Positions 10,401 to 18,911 of a stretch of DNA of 64,000 nucleotides are shown here, piece after piece (position 1 is the first letter of the stretch; each line of letters begins with the position of its first letter). A program made the position numbers and the translations under genes. Location of the stretch: positions 2,666,001 to 2,730,000 of the forward strand of contig NZ_JAZKUG010000001.1 of assembly GCF_036625195.1 (NCBI RefSeq), read 5' to 3'. The notes below the pieces were generated by a model, which saw nothing but the letters and a program-made list of their open reading frames with translations, had not been told where the DNA came from and did not search any database. This DNA is from Accumulibacter sp. Lineage in GTDB: Bacteria > Pseudomonadota > Gammaproteobacteria > Burkholderiales > Rhodocyclaceae.

Positions 10401-11543
10401 ATGAGACCCGTCGCCACGCGTCTGCAGATCGTCTTGCTGTTGTTGCTCGCCGGCTGCAGCAGTTCGCTTCTCGAGCCGAAACGAATCGAATACAAGACCG
10501 CAGGGTCGAGCAACGTGCCGCCGCTCGAGATCCCTCCGGACCTCACCTCGCCGACGCGTGATGATCGCTATGCCGTTCCTGATGCCGCTGGCAAGGGCAG
10601 CGCGACCTATTCGCAGTACGCGGCCGAACGTTCACCACAGGCGAGGGCGCAACAGAAGGGTGAGGTCTTGCCCGAGGTCGACCAGGCGCGCATCGAACGT
10701 TCGGGAACACAGCGCTGGCTGGTCGCATCCGGGACTCCGGACAAGCTCTGGGGGACCGTCAAGGAATTCTGGCAGGAGACCGGTTTCCTGATCAAGCTCG
10801 ACCTGCCCGATGCCGGTGTGATGGAGACGGACTGGGCCGAGAACCGCGCAAAAATTCCGCAGGATTTCATCCGCAATGTCCTTGGCAAGGTGATCGATTC
10901 GGTCTACTCGACCGCCGAACGCGACAAGTTCCGTACCCGCATGGAAGCGGGCAGTACGCCGGGGACGACCGACATCTTCATCAGTCACCGTGGCATGTAC
11001 GAGATCTTCGTCTCCGAAGGCAAGGATCAGACGAAGTGGCAACCGCGCCCGGCGGATCCCGAACTCGAAGCCGAAATGCTGCGCCGCCTGATGATTCATC
11101 TGGGCAGTGAAGAGAAGCGTGCGAGCGCAGCGCTCAAGGCAGCGCAGGAGAAGCCCTTCGAGCGGGCGAGGCTGACGCGAGGTGCCGATGGCTCGGGAGC
11201 ACTCGAAGTCGAGGAGTCCTTCGATCGTGCCTGGCGACGGGTGGGTCTGGCTCTCGACCGCGTTGCCTTCACGGTGGAGGATCGCGATCGAAGTCGTGGC
11301 CTGTACTTCGTCCGCTACGTCGATCCGGAGAGCGACAACGAGAAGAAGGAGGAGGGCTTCCTGGCGAAGCTCAATCCGTTCAAGGGAAGTTCGACTGCCA
11401 AGCCACAGACCCAGTACCGCATTTTTGTGCGTGCGACGGCCAGTTCCCGGTCGACCGTGCAGGTGGTCCTGTCTGATGGCGCCGTCGACCAGTCGGAAAC
11501 GGCGAAAAAGATCCTCAATCTGCTCTACGATCAGTTGAAGTGA
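10401..11543 (+). CDS. bamC: Outer membrane assembly lipoprotein BamC (NlpB)
   Basis: Lipoprotein subunit of the BAM complex that inserts beta-barrels in the outer membrane. The 380-residue protein starts with a lipoprotein signal ending LAGC (acylated Cys19), followed by the unstructured segment with PPLEIPPDLT that contacts BamD in other species, and two helix-grip domains (about residues 90-215 and 270-380). The ATG at 10401 is chosen because it opens the signal peptide. It lies 17 bases after dapA and its stop overlaps the next start. Confidence 0.93.
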   Translation: MRPVATRLQIVLLLLLAGCSSSLLEPKRIEYKTAGSSNVPPLEIPPDLTSPTRDDRYAVPDAAGKGSATYSQYAAERSPQARAQQKGEVLPEVDQARIERSGTQRWLVASGTPDKLWGTVKEFWQETGFLIKLDLPDAGVMETDWAENRAKIPQDFIRNVLGKVIDSVYSTAERDKFRTRMEAGSTPGTTDIFISHRGMYEIFVSEGKDQTKWQPRPADPELEAEMLRRLMIHLGSEEKRASAALKAAQEKPFERARLTRGADGSGALEVEESFDRAWRRVGLALDRVAFTVEDRDRSRGLYFVRYVDPESDNEKKEEGFLAKLNPFKGSSTAKPQTQYRIFVRATASSRSTVQVVLSDGAVDQSETAKKILNLLYDQLK

Positions 11544-12310
11544 TGCGTTTTGCCTCGCTGGGCAGCGGCAGTCAGGGTAACGCACTGATTGTCGAGGCGG
11601 GCGGGACCCGGCTGTTGCTCGACTGCGGCTTTTCGATCCGCGAGGTGACTCTGCGGCTGGCTCGCCTCGGCATCGACCCCAGCGGGCTGGCGGCAATCCT
11701 CGTGACGCACGAACATGCCGACCACGTCGGCGGCGTCTTCGCGTTTGCGCGCCGCCACCGGCTGGCCGTCTATCTGACCCACGGCACGTACAAGATGGCG
11801 GCTCGCGGCAGGAACGCCTTGACCGATTGCCGCCTGATCGACGGGCATGCAGTGTTCGCCATCGACGACATCGAACTGCGCCCCTTTCCGGTGCCGCACG
11901 ACGCCCGCGAGCCGGTGCAGTACGTCTTCAGCGATGGCGATCGCTGTCTTGGCGTACTCACCGACAGCGGTTCGATCACGTCGCACATCGTGGACGTGCT
12001 CCGCCTTTGCGATGGACTCGTCCTGGAGTGTAACCATGATCAGGGATTGCTCGCCGCATCGCGCTATCCGGCGCCGCTCAGGCGACGCATCGGTGGGCCC
12101 TTTGGCCACCTCGAGAATGGGCAGGCGGCGGAGCTATTGCGGCAGATCGACACGAGTCGCCTGCAGCATGTGCTTGCGGCCCACCTGAGCCAGGAGAACA
12201 ACCGGGCACATCTGGCGGCGCGGGCGCTGGCGCTGGCACTCGACTGTGGCGAGGAGTGGATCGGTGTTGCCGACCAGGAGGGAGGGTTTGGCTGGCGCCA
12301 ACTCGCCTGA
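11543..12310 (+). CDS. YycJ/WalJ-like metallo-beta-lactamase-fold hydrolase
   Basis: A 255-residue MBL-fold protein with the metal motif THEHADH (His56, His58, Asp60, His61 counted from the ATG at 11543), a later GVLTDSGSITSHI strand with ligand Asp, and a C-terminal LAAHLSQENN containing the last His. This pattern is typical of the YycJ group, described as putative 5'-3' DNA or RNA exonucleases. The bamC stop shares bases with the ATG; a GTG at 11540 is an equal alternative adding one residue. Third gene of the dapA-bamC set. Confidence 0.85.
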   Translation: MRFASLGSGSQGNALIVEAGGTRLLLDCGFSIREVTLRLARLGIDPSGLAAILVTHEHADHVGGVFAFARRHRLAVYLTHGTYKMAARGRNALTDCRLIDGHAVFAIDDIELRPFPVPHDAREPVQYVFSDGDRCLGVLTDSGSITSHIVDVLRLCDGLVLECNHDQGLLAASRYPAPLRRRIGGPFGHLENGQAAELLRQIDTSRLQHVLAAHLSQENNRAHLAARALALALDCGEEWIGVADQEGGFGWRQLA

Positions 12311-12519
12311 GATCTTGTGCGCGTGGCAACCATCGGCTGACGGCGGTTTGCGATGCGAGTGTGGAGTGTGGCGGGTGGGCCAAGCGTTCGGTTGATCGAC
12401 AGTCGCTGCTGGTTGCACAGGAGACCCTCGTCAGCCGGCTAGCCCATCCAAGGGCGGTGACGCGGCAACGGCACTGCGTTCGTGGCAGCGCCAGTCTTGC
12501 GCCACATGAGAGGGCAAAG

Positions 12520-12545
12520 AAAAAGCCGGCTTGCGCCGGCTTTTT
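12520..12545. terminator. Bidirectional rho-independent terminator
   Basis: AAAAAGCCGGC and GCCGGCTTTTT pair around a TTGC loop. The A-run before and T-run after make it work on both strands. It lies between the convergent MBL-fold gene (+) and the Ala/Pro-rich lipoprotein gene (-), and is the clear end of the latter. Confidence 0.85.
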
Positions 12546-12563
12546 CCTGTCGCCATCCCGAGC

Positions 12564-12899
12564 TTACTTCTTGGCGGCGTCGGCAGCGGCGGCACCGGCA
12601 GCCTTGGCGGCATCGGCAGCGGCACCAGCAGCGGCACCGGCAGCCTTGGCGGCATCGGCAGCCGCGGCACCGGCAGCGGCACCGGCCGTCGCTGCGGCGT
12701 CGGCCGGCTTGGCTGCGGCGTCGGCCGGCTTGGCCGCGTCGGCGGCTGGAGCAGCAGCCGGAGCAGCGGCAGGAGCGGCAGCCGGAGCGGCAGCGGCCGG
12801 GGCGGCGGCGGGAGCGGCAGCCGGCTTGGCTTCTTCTTTCTTGCCACAAGCGGTAACGGCCAGAGCGAGCAGGGCGGCAACGAGGAGGGAGTTCTTCAT
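12564..12899 (-). CDS. Small Ala/Pro-rich lipoprotein
   Basis: A 111-residue predicted lipoprotein. The signal peptide MKNSLLVAALLALAVTAC ends with a lipobox at Cys18. After GKKEEAKP the rest is almost only Ala, Pro, Lys and Asp: first AAAPAAAP-type repeats (about residues 26-52), then AAKPADA and ADAAKAAGAA-type repeats to the end. No catalytic domain is present; a flexible or helical envelope spacer is possible. Start at 12899 is fixed by the signal peptide; the reading frame runs further upstream without one. The repeats make the DNA prone to length change. Function unknown. Confidence 0.8.
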   Translation of the reverse strand: MKNSLLVAALLALAVTACGKKEEAKPAAAPAAAPAAAAPAAAPAAAPAAAPAADAAKPADAAAKPADAAATAGAAAGAAAADAAKAAGAAAGAAADAAKAAGAAAADAAKK

Positions 12900-13020
12900 G
12901 GGGGGGTTCCTTATGGACGTTGGAAAACGGATAAAACGAGCCAGAAGCTTGAAGGTTGACCGGCAAGCGTCGATCAACTCGCAATTTTAGCACCTTATCG
13001 CCGCCGGGAACCCTGATCGG

Positions 13021-13029
13021 CGGGAGAAC
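13021..13029. repeat. Left copy of 9-bp target-site duplication
   Basis: CGGGAGAAC directly precedes the left inverted repeat of the insertion sequence and recurs exactly at 14535-14543 after the right one. This is the direct duplication made on insertion, showing transposition rather than rearrangement. Confidence 0.9.
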
Positions 13030-13052
13030 GGGTGCAATCGGAAGTGCGACTG
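13030..13052 (+). repeat. Left terminal inverted repeat of the IS
   Basis: Begins GGGTGCAATCGGAAGTGC and matches the reverse complement of 14512-14534 at all 23 positions; the match stops at the next base. Confidence 0.92.
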
Positions 13053-13150
13053 ACGCCGGGGCGAGGTGGTTGGCGGTGGCATTCGGCACTAGACAATTGG
13101 GCGGAGGTGGGGTAAATAGTGGTGGGTTACTTCACCTTGGAGCGAGACCC

Positions 13151-14507
13151 ATGACAGAAAGGTGGTCGGAAATGGAGGGGCGACTCAAGCCGAGTCGGGG
13201 TTTGGAAGAGCGGTTTAGAGATCATCCCGAGCTCCAAGCCAAGATCGAGTCTTTGCTGGCGGTGGTCGAGAATGCGGCCGGCGATGTTGAGAAGGCGGCG
13301 GAGGCGGAGCGGCGGGTGACGGAGGAATTGCGGCAGTTGGGCAACGAAGCGTTGCACGGCTGGGCGCGACGGCAAGCGCAGCGGAAGGAAGAAGAGGTGG
13401 CGCAACAACCGGGCGTGCAGCGGAAGGAAAAAAAACGTCTATTGGCAGACCCGGTACGGACAGATCGAAGTAGCGGAGCAGGTCTTCCGGCAAGGGACGC
13501 GCGGGCCGGAGATCCGGCCATTCACGCGTTCGGCGGAGGTGGTCTGCCGGGGCTGCTCGGAGCCGCTGCAGCGAGCGATCGTTGATTTCGGGGCGGACGC
13601 GCCCGCGGCGCGCATTCCGCAGAAGCTGAAAGAGCACTACGGTATCGAGGTGTCCGCCAGTACGTGCTGGCCGATCGTCTTGCGGCATGCCGCGACGATC
13701 GACGAGCGCCCGAAAGCGGCGGCAAAAATCCCGGCACGAGACGGCGTAGAGCAGTTGATCGGCGAGATCGATGGGAGCATGATTCCCGTCGTGGAGACGG
13801 CCGAATCGGACGACCAGAGCGCGAAAGTGGACCGCCGCAAGACCCGCCGGGTGGGCTGGAGGGAAGCGCGTTTGAGTCTGGTCCATGCGCCGGGCTCCGT
13901 CACCCCGGTGTTCGGCGCCACCGTGGGCCCGCCCGACCAGGTCGGAGAGACGCTGTTGCGCACGGCGGTTCAGGCCGGACTGGGGCGTAAGACCAAGGTC
14001 CATGCGGTCAGCGACGGCGCCGCATGGATTGCGGATCAGGTGAGTGAGCAATTCGGACTGCAAGGCCACTTTCTCGTCGATTTCTACCATGTCTGTGACT
14101 ACCTGACGGCCGCAGGGGACACGATCGCCGGCACGGCGGCGAGGGCTTGGCTGGAAACGCAGAAGGATCGGCTGAAACAGAACCGCCTCCAGGACGTCGT
14201 CGAGGAACTGCAGCGATTCGTCGAGGACGACACCGTTCCCGATGCCAACGCCCCGGTGCGCGCGGCGCATCGCTATCTCACCAATCGCCCGGGGCAGTTC
14301 AACTATCAAGACGCGCTCGTGGCCGGGCTGCCAATAGGGTCCGGCGAAATCGAAAGCGCACACCGTTACGTCATCCAGGACCGTCTCAAGCGGGCCGGCG
14401 CTTGGTGGAAACTGAAAAACGCCAAGCACATGCTGGCGCTGCGTGTCTGCCGCGCCAACCAGGAGTGGGACCGCTATTGGCAGTCCACACGTCAACAGGC
14501 CGCCTGA
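13151..14507 (+). CDS. ISKra4-like transposase, read through a frameshift at an A8 run
   Basis: DDE transposase encoded in two overlapping frames. The first part (ATG at 13151) gives about 95 residues of helical N terminus, MTERWSEMEGRL to QRKEKK. At 13428-13435 there is a run of eight A. The homologous protein clearly continues in the +1 frame as KNVYWQTRYGQIEVAEQVF through to the stop at 14507, about 451 residues in all. Likely catalytic acids are Asp in GEIDGSM (codon near 13770), Asp in HAVSDGAAW and Glu in GSGEIESAH. The shift equals loss of one A, so either polymerase slippage or +1 frameshifting yields active protein, or this copy is dead. Confidence 0.85.
13428..13435 (+). promoter_or_regulatory. 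A8 slippage site in the transposase gene
   Basis: Eight consecutive A residues in GGAAAAAAAACG mark the point where the upstream frame must change to the frame of the catalytic domain. Homopolymer A runs of this length are known sites for transcriptional slippage. Confidence 0.55.
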
Positions 14508-14511
14508 TCCA

Positions 14512-14534
14512 CAGTCGCACTTCCGATTGCACCC
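14512..14534 (-). repeat. Right terminal inverted repeat of the IS
   Basis: Perfect reverse complement of 13030-13052. It starts four bases after the transposase stop codon and is followed at once by the second CGGGAGAAC copy. Confidence 0.92.
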
Positions 14535-14543
14535 CGGGAGAAC
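14535..14543. repeat. Right copy of 9-bp target-site duplication
   Basis: CGGGAGAAC, identical to 13021-13029, directly outside the right inverted repeat. Confidence 0.9.
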
Positions 14544-14571
14544 AGGAGCAAGCAACCGTCTTCGGCTGCTC

Positions 14572-14907
14572 TCAGAGTGCTTGCCGCTGCAGTGACGGCG
14601 GATCGAGCCAGCCGAAAGCCAGGGACAGGAACAGCAAGATGCTCAACAGGATCAACAGCGAGGTGAGCCCGGCGATGATCACGGGCCCACTGCACTGCTG
14701 CCGTGTCCTGTCGTTCAGGCCCAGATAGTCGGCCATCGACAGCGAGCGCTGTTGTCCGTCTGGCCGCGCCTCGGCTGCGATGAATCGGTTGCCGCAGGCC
14801 GAGCAGCGATAGGGGGCCAGTTGCTTGCGGCGCAGGCTCCAGCCCTCCGTCAGGCCGCGGCGACGCGATCGGTGGAGGTCTGTCGAGTGGCACTTGGGAC
14901 ATTTCAT
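14572..14907 (-). CDS. Small zinc-ribbon membrane protein
   Basis: A 111-residue protein with an N-terminal zinc ribbon, MKCPKCHS (Cys3, Cys6) and YRCSACGNRF (Cys35, Cys38), an Arg-rich linker, and one strongly hydrophobic helix near residues 76-100 (VIIAGLTSLLILLSILLFL). It is presumably an inner-membrane protein with a cytoplasmic zinc finger. I do not recognise a named family or function. Its 3' end lies 29 bases outside the IS target site, so the insertion left it intact. Start at 14907 is chosen because the zinc ribbon begins there. Confidence 0.75.
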   Translation of the reverse strand: MKCPKCHSTDLHRSRRRGLTEGWSLRRKQLAPYRCSACGNRFIAAEARPDGQQRSLSMADYLGLNDRTRQQCSGPVIIAGLTSLLILLSILLFLSLAFGWLDPPSLQRQAL

Positions 14908-15318
14908 GGCGGCGTCAGGGCTCCAGCCAGGTCGACGAGAAGGCCGCAGACTGTGGTCTGTTGCCAGCGGTGGCCGAAAAAAGTGTACAGCGGGCGGCGG
15001 AACGCGATGTGCGGTTTCCCACGGTGGGCCGGGAATCGCTCGTTGCCCCGGCCCCGCCGTCAGAGTCGCGTCCGCGACGCACCAGTCTTTTCTTTCGCCG
15101 GGCGCGGGGGAAGGTCGGGGATGAGGGGGGACCGTCATGACTTGCATGATCCGGGTGTCGTAGCAGTCATGACCGTCGTGCCCACCGGTGGTGGCCGCAG
15201 CAGGCGCTCGATCGTGCCGAAGTGGTCGTCGAGCCGCAACCGGCCCGCCACCGCGGCACGGCAAGAAGGCGGGCGGTTGTCACTGCCGCCCGTGACCACA
15301 GGTGCTACACTCGCCACA
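14908..15318. other. Gene-free stretch, about 410 bp
   Basis: Between two divergent small genes. No reading frame here has protein-like composition, and I see no RNA gene, clear promoter or terminator. It probably holds the promoters of the zinc-ribbon gene (-) and of the secreted Pro-rich protein (+). Confidence 0.5.
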
Positions 15319-15741
15319 ATGCGAACTCGCACTTTGCTTGCTGTCGTGGTGCTTGGTCTGATGGCTGATGCCGCAGCAACGTCCGTCATCGTGGGTGGCG
15401 AGTGGGTCGCTGGCGGAGGGCCAGGTCCGTATGGGCCGTGGCTCTCACCTTACGGCTACCCTTGGCCAGCGCCGGGTGCCATGGATGCCTACGGCCGCTG
15501 TCTGGCTCCCTGGAACTGTTCGGACTATGAACAGATGCGGCGTTTTCTCGATCGCTATCAGCGCAACTATGGCGCACGCTTTGCTCCCGACGTGCCGCCT
15601 TCGCCGCAGCGCTGGCCACAGCGCGACGTTCCGCCGACGCCGGCCGACCAGATCCAGCCGGCGTACCGCAATGCCAGCCAGGTCCGTCCCGAATTTGCGC
15701 CCGCAGGGGTGTCGCCGGCACCACCGGCGGCGAGCCGCTAG
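15319..15741 (+). CDS. Secreted Pro-rich hypothetical protein
   Basis: A 140-residue exported protein: signal peptide of about 20 residues (MRTRTLLAVVVLGLMADAAA), a Gly/Pro/Trp/Tyr-rich segment (GPGPYGPWLSPYGYPWP), a short region with two Cys (GRCLAPWNCSDYEQMRRFLDRY) that could form a disulphide, and a long Pro-rich C terminus. No enzymatic motif is seen. ATG at 15319 is set by the signal peptide. Function unknown; a periplasmic or surface protein is likely. Its neighbours give no clear hint. Confidence 0.7.
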   Translation: MRTRTLLAVVVLGLMADAAATSVIVGGEWVAGGGPGPYGPWLSPYGYPWPAPGAMDAYGRCLAPWNCSDYEQMRRFLDRYQRNYGARFAPDVPPSPQRWPQRDVPPTPADQIQPAYRNASQVRPEFAPAGVSPAPPAASR

Positions 15742-15843
15742 GGGTGCAGGGCTTGCCGGCGTCCGGTCGTTGAGCCGGGTGGCGGTCACCGGCGGCAGCG
15801 GCCAACCGAGTCGGTCCTTCCGCTGTCCCTGCCTGCGCAGGCG

Positions 15844-17121
15844 GTGGCCGCAGGGCCAGATTGGGGGGCGGCCTTGAATCCGCTGCTGCAGGCCATCCTC
15901 GGTTACCTGTTGCTGCTCGCCCTGGCTTGGGTGATGTCGGTACAGCGGTCAGCGGTCCCTTGGCGCACCGTCTGCGGCGGCATCCTGTTGCAGGGCTTGC
16001 TGGCGCTGCTGATCTTTCGCTTGCCGGCGGCGCGGGCCTTCTTTGCGGGCTGCAATGATGCACTGCTGGCGGTCGCCGCGGCGACACGCGCGGGAACCGC
16101 GCTGGTCTTCGGCTTCCTTGGCGGGGCGCCGTTGCCGTACGACGAGGCGCTTTCGGGGAGCAGCTTCGTTCTCGCCTTCCAGGCCCTGCCGGTGGTGCTG
16201 GTGATGAGCGCCCTGTCGGCGCTGCTCTACCACTGGCGCGTTTTGCCGCTGCTGGTGCGCGGCTTTTCACTCGTGCTCGAGAGGACCCTCGGTGTCGGCG
16301 GCGCGGTCGGCATGTCCAGCGCGGCGAACGTCTTCGTCGGCATGATCGAGGCGCCGCTGTTGATCCGGCCCTACTTGGCGGCAGTCAGCCGCGGCGAGCT
16401 GTTCATCATCATGAGCAGCGGCATGGCCGGCGTCGCGGGTACGGTGATGGCGCTCTACGCCGGCATCCTCGGGCCTGTCGTCCCGGACGCGCTCGGTCAC
16501 ATCCTGGCCGCATCGTTCATCAGCGCGCCAGCCGCGATCGTCTTCGCCGTCATCCTCGTGCCGCCTGCAGGGGCTCCCAGCGGGCGATGTCTCGCACTGC
16601 CGCCGACCGACCGCTCGAGCATGGAGGCGATCACCCGCGGAACCGGCGAAGGTGTGAGCTTGCTGATCAACATTGCCGCGATGCTGATCGTTCTGGTCGC
16701 GCTGGTCAGTCTGGCCAATCAGCTTCTCGGCATGCTGCCGAGTGTCGCCGGTGCAGCCATCTCGCTGCAGCGCGTGATGGGCTGGTTGATGGCGCCGCTC
16801 GCCTGGATGGCCGGAGTCCCCTGGTCCGAGTCCGCGATTGCCGGCGAACTGCTGGGGACGAAGACGGTGCTCAACGAGTTGCTCGCCTACCTCGATCTGG
16901 CGAGTCTGCCGCCAGAGGCCTTGTCGGCGCGCAGCCGGATCATCATGACCTATGCCCTGTGCGGTTTCGCCAATCTCGGCAGTCTCGGGATTCTGCTCGG
17001 TGGCATGTCGTCGATGGTGCCCGAGCGACGCGCCGAGATCGTCGAGCTTGCTCCGTGGACCCTGCTGTCGGGCACTCTGGCGACGCTGTCCTGCGGTAGC
17101 GTCGTCGCCATGCTGCTGTGA
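15844..17121 (+). CDS. Concentrative nucleoside transporter (CNT/NupC family)
   Basis: Inner-membrane cation-coupled nucleoside importer of up to 425 residues with about ten hydrophobic segments. The CNT core is clear in GMSSAANVFVGMIEAPLLI (about residues 157-175) followed by MSSGMAGVAGTVMALYA, and in the second half ELLGTKTVLNELLAYLDL and YALCGFANLGSLGI, the paired substrate and ion sites. The start is uncertain: GTG at 15844 gives the longest form; TTG at 15874 (LNPLLQAILGYLL) would begin directly at the first helix. It converges on cobT with 67 bases between. Confidence 0.9.
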   Translation: MAAGPDWGAALNPLLQAILGYLLLLALAWVMSVQRSAVPWRTVCGGILLQGLLALLIFRLPAARAFFAGCNDALLAVAAATRAGTALVFGFLGGAPLPYDEALSGSSFVLAFQALPVVLVMSALSALLYHWRVLPLLVRGFSLVLERTLGVGGAVGMSSAANVFVGMIEAPLLIRPYLAAVSRGELFIIMSSGMAGVAGTVMALYAGILGPVVPDALGHILAASFISAPAAIVFAVILVPPAGAPSGRCLALPPTDRSSMEAITRGTGEGVSLLINIAAMLIVLVALVSLANQLLGMLPSVAGAAISLQRVMGWLMAPLAWMAGVPWSESAIAGELLGTKTVLNELLAYLDLASLPPEALSARSRIIMTYALCGFANLGSLGILLGGMSSMVPERRAEIVELAPWTLLSGTLATLSCGSVVAMLL

Positions 17122-17188
17122 TCGGCCGCTGTCCACCGGGCCGACAAGCACGATCCTGTCGCTGGCGGTGGAGGATTCCGCGCCAGCT

Positions 17189-18223
17189 CTAGATCTGTTC
17201 GCTGACACCGGCGCTGGCGAAACTCGCCATCTCATTCACAAACGCGGCAGCCGCGCGGACCAATGGCCACGCCAGCGCAGCGCCGGTTCCTTCGCCGAGG
17301 CGCAGGCCGAGGTCGAGCAGCGGCTCGGCGGCGAGGCTGCGCAGCTGCGCCTGATGGCCCGCTTCGGCAGAGCGGTGGCAGAAGACGCAGTAATCGCGTA
17401 CGGCCGGTACGTGGCGGGCGGCGACGAGCAGGGCGGCGGTGACGATGAAGCCGTCGATCAGAAGCAACATCCGGTGGGCTGCCGCAGCAAGCATGGCACC
17501 ACTCATCATGGCGATTTCGAAACCGCCGAACTCGGCCAGAACGTCGAGCGCATCGGCATCCGGTGGCAGGTTGGCGCGTTTCGCCGCCTGTGCCAGCAGC
17601 GCCTGTTTGCGAGCCAGGCCGGCGTCGTCGAGTCCGGTGCCGCGGCCGACGCAGTCGGTGAGTGGCGTGCCGGTGAGTTGATGCGTGAGCAGCGAGGCCG
17701 AGGCGGTGTTGCCGATTCCCATCTCACCGAAGCCGATCACCCGGCAGCCCTGGCACGCCAGGCCGTCGACGATCGCTGCGCCGTGGGCCAGTGCCCGATC
17801 CCGTTGCGCAGGACTCATCGCGGCCTGCACCAGGTAGTTGCGCGTGCCGCTGGCGACCTTGGCGTCGATCAGTCCGCTGCGGGGGCCGAAGTCGTGCGCC
17901 ACGCCGGCGTCCACGACCTGCAGTCGCAGGCCGTTGTGGCGGGCGAAGACGCTGATCGCGGCTCCGCCGGCGAGGAAGTTCTCGACCATCTGCCAGGTCA
18001 CTTCCTGCGGGTAGGCGGAGATGCCGGCAGGAGCTGCCCCGTGGTCACCGGCGAAGACCAGCAGGTGAGGTTGACCGAGGCTTGGCGTCAGTGACTGCTG
18101 GATCATGCCGATCTGCAGCGCGAGGCGCTCGAGTTCTCCGAGCGATCCCGGCGGCTTGGTCTTGCCGTCGATTCGCGCCTGCAGGCCGGGAAAGGGCGCG
18201 ATCGCTTCGATGGAGAACTTCAT
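17189..18223 (-). CDS. cobT: Nicotinate-nucleotide--dimethylbenzimidazole phosphoribosyltransferase
   Basis: Makes alpha-ribazole 5'-phosphate, the activated lower ligand of cobalamin, from nicotinate mononucleotide and dimethylbenzimidazole. The 344-residue protein has PPGSLGELERLA (25-36), VFAGDHG (about 53-59), GFGEMGIGNTASASLL (about 164-179) and the C-terminal LGEGTGAALAWPLV with NEMASF that includes the family's catalytic Glu region. It is divergent from cobU across 68 bases, an arrangement that suits shared control. No cobalamin riboswitch is apparent in that short gap. Confidence 0.95.
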   Translation of the reverse strand: MKFSIEAIAPFPGLQARIDGKTKPPGSLGELERLALQIGMIQQSLTPSLGQPHLLVFAGDHGAAPAGISAYPQEVTWQMVENFLAGGAAISVFARHNGLRLQVVDAGVAHDFGPRSGLIDAKVASGTRNYLVQAAMSPAQRDRALAHGAAIVDGLACQGCRVIGFGEMGIGNTASASLLTHQLTGTPLTDCVGRGTGLDDAGLARKQALLAQAAKRANLPPDADALDVLAEFGGFEIAMMSGAMLAAAAHRMLLLIDGFIVTAALLVAARHVPAVRDYCVFCHRSAEAGHQAQLRSLAAEPLLDLGLRLGEGTGAALAWPLVRAAAAFVNEMASFASAGVSEQI

Positions 18224-18291
18224 GGGACGACGGGTGGCGGCAGGGAAGCGCCGGATTATACGCGTCCCGCGCTCGTGATAAGCTCGCTGCC

Positions 18292-18837
18292 ATGCGAGAA
18301 CTGATCATTGGTGGTGCCCGTTCGGGCAAGAGTCTGCTGGCCGAGCGTCGGGCCGGCGAGTGCGGATTGCAGGTGTTCTATGTCGCGACCGCGCTGGCGC
18401 TCGACGCCGAGATGTCGCGCCGCATCGAACAACACAAGGCTCGACGCAGCCCGGAGTGGGGGCTGGTCGTCGAGCCGCTCGACTTGGCTGCGGCGCTGCG
18501 GCGGCACGCGGCGCCTGATGTCTGCCTGCTGGTCGACTGCCTGACGCTGTGGTTGTCGAACCTGCTGTTCGCCGGCGACGCCGCGAGCCAGGCCGAAGCC
18601 GGCGAGGCCATCCGTTGCCCGCGTCTTGCCGGAGCGACACAGGCGCTCGTCGAACTGCTGCCGGAGTTGCCCGGGCGAGTCATCCTGGTGTCGAACGAGG
18701 TCGGCTGCGGCATGGTCCCGATGCTGCCCCTGTCGCGGCTGTTTGCCGACGAGCAGGGTCGCCTGAACCAGCGCGTGGCGGCGGTCTGCGAGCGGGTGAC
18801 GCTGGTTGCCGCCGGGTTGCCGCTGACGCTCAAGTAG
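18292..18837 (+). CDS. cobU: Adenosylcobinamide kinase / guanylyltransferase
   Basis: Bifunctional enzyme that phosphorylates adenosylcobinamide and transfers GMP to it, giving adenosylcobinamide-GDP. The 181-residue protein has the P-loop GGARSGKS (7-14), the GMP-accepting His48 in RRIEQHKARR, DCLTLWLSNLL (about 80-90) and SNEVGCGMVP (about 140-149). The frame is open upstream, but ATG at 18292 directly starts the P-loop strand as in other CobU proteins. Pairs with cobT divergently and with cobQ nearby in one cobalamin assembly group. Confidence 0.94.
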   Translation: MRELIIGGARSGKSLLAERRAGECGLQVFYVATALALDAEMSRRIEQHKARRSPEWGLVVEPLDLAAALRRHAAPDVCLLVDCLTLWLSNLLFAGDAASQAEAGEAIRCPRLAGATQALVELLPELPGRVILVSNEVGCGMVPMLPLSRLFADEQGRLNQRVAAVCERVTLVAAGLPLTLK

Positions 18838-18911
18838 GATCTCCTGTTCGCGATCCATCGGTGTTATTGTTTCGCGTGTCGGACAACCGTGTCGAACGAG
18901 GAAGCGGGACT

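Larger units (their letters stand above)
13030..14534 (+). mobile_element. Complete ISKra4-family-like insertion sequence, 1505 bp
   Basis: The element is bounded by perfect 23-bp terminal inverted repeats (13030-13052 and 14512-14534, outermost bases GGG) and an exact 9-bp target duplication (CGGGAGAAC at 13021-13029 and 14535-14543). It holds one transposase gene in two frames. From memory, GGG ends and 9-bp duplications agree with the ISKra4 group; that naming needs an ISfinder search. It landed in the gap between the Ala/Pro-rich lipoprotein gene and a small zinc-ribbon membrane protein gene and breaks neither. The identical repeats suggest a recent insertion. Confidence 0.9.

Noticed and set aside
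12956..13150. Extension of the transposase frame upstream of 13151
   Set aside because: The frame crosses the left inverted repeat and the IS boundary, so the upstream part belongs to the old chromosome and not to the transposase.
17122..17188. Hairpin between the CNT transporter gene and cobT as a terminator
   Set aside because: Short stems (GCTGGCG/CGCCAGC) exist but with a 13-base loop and no T-run; too weak to list.
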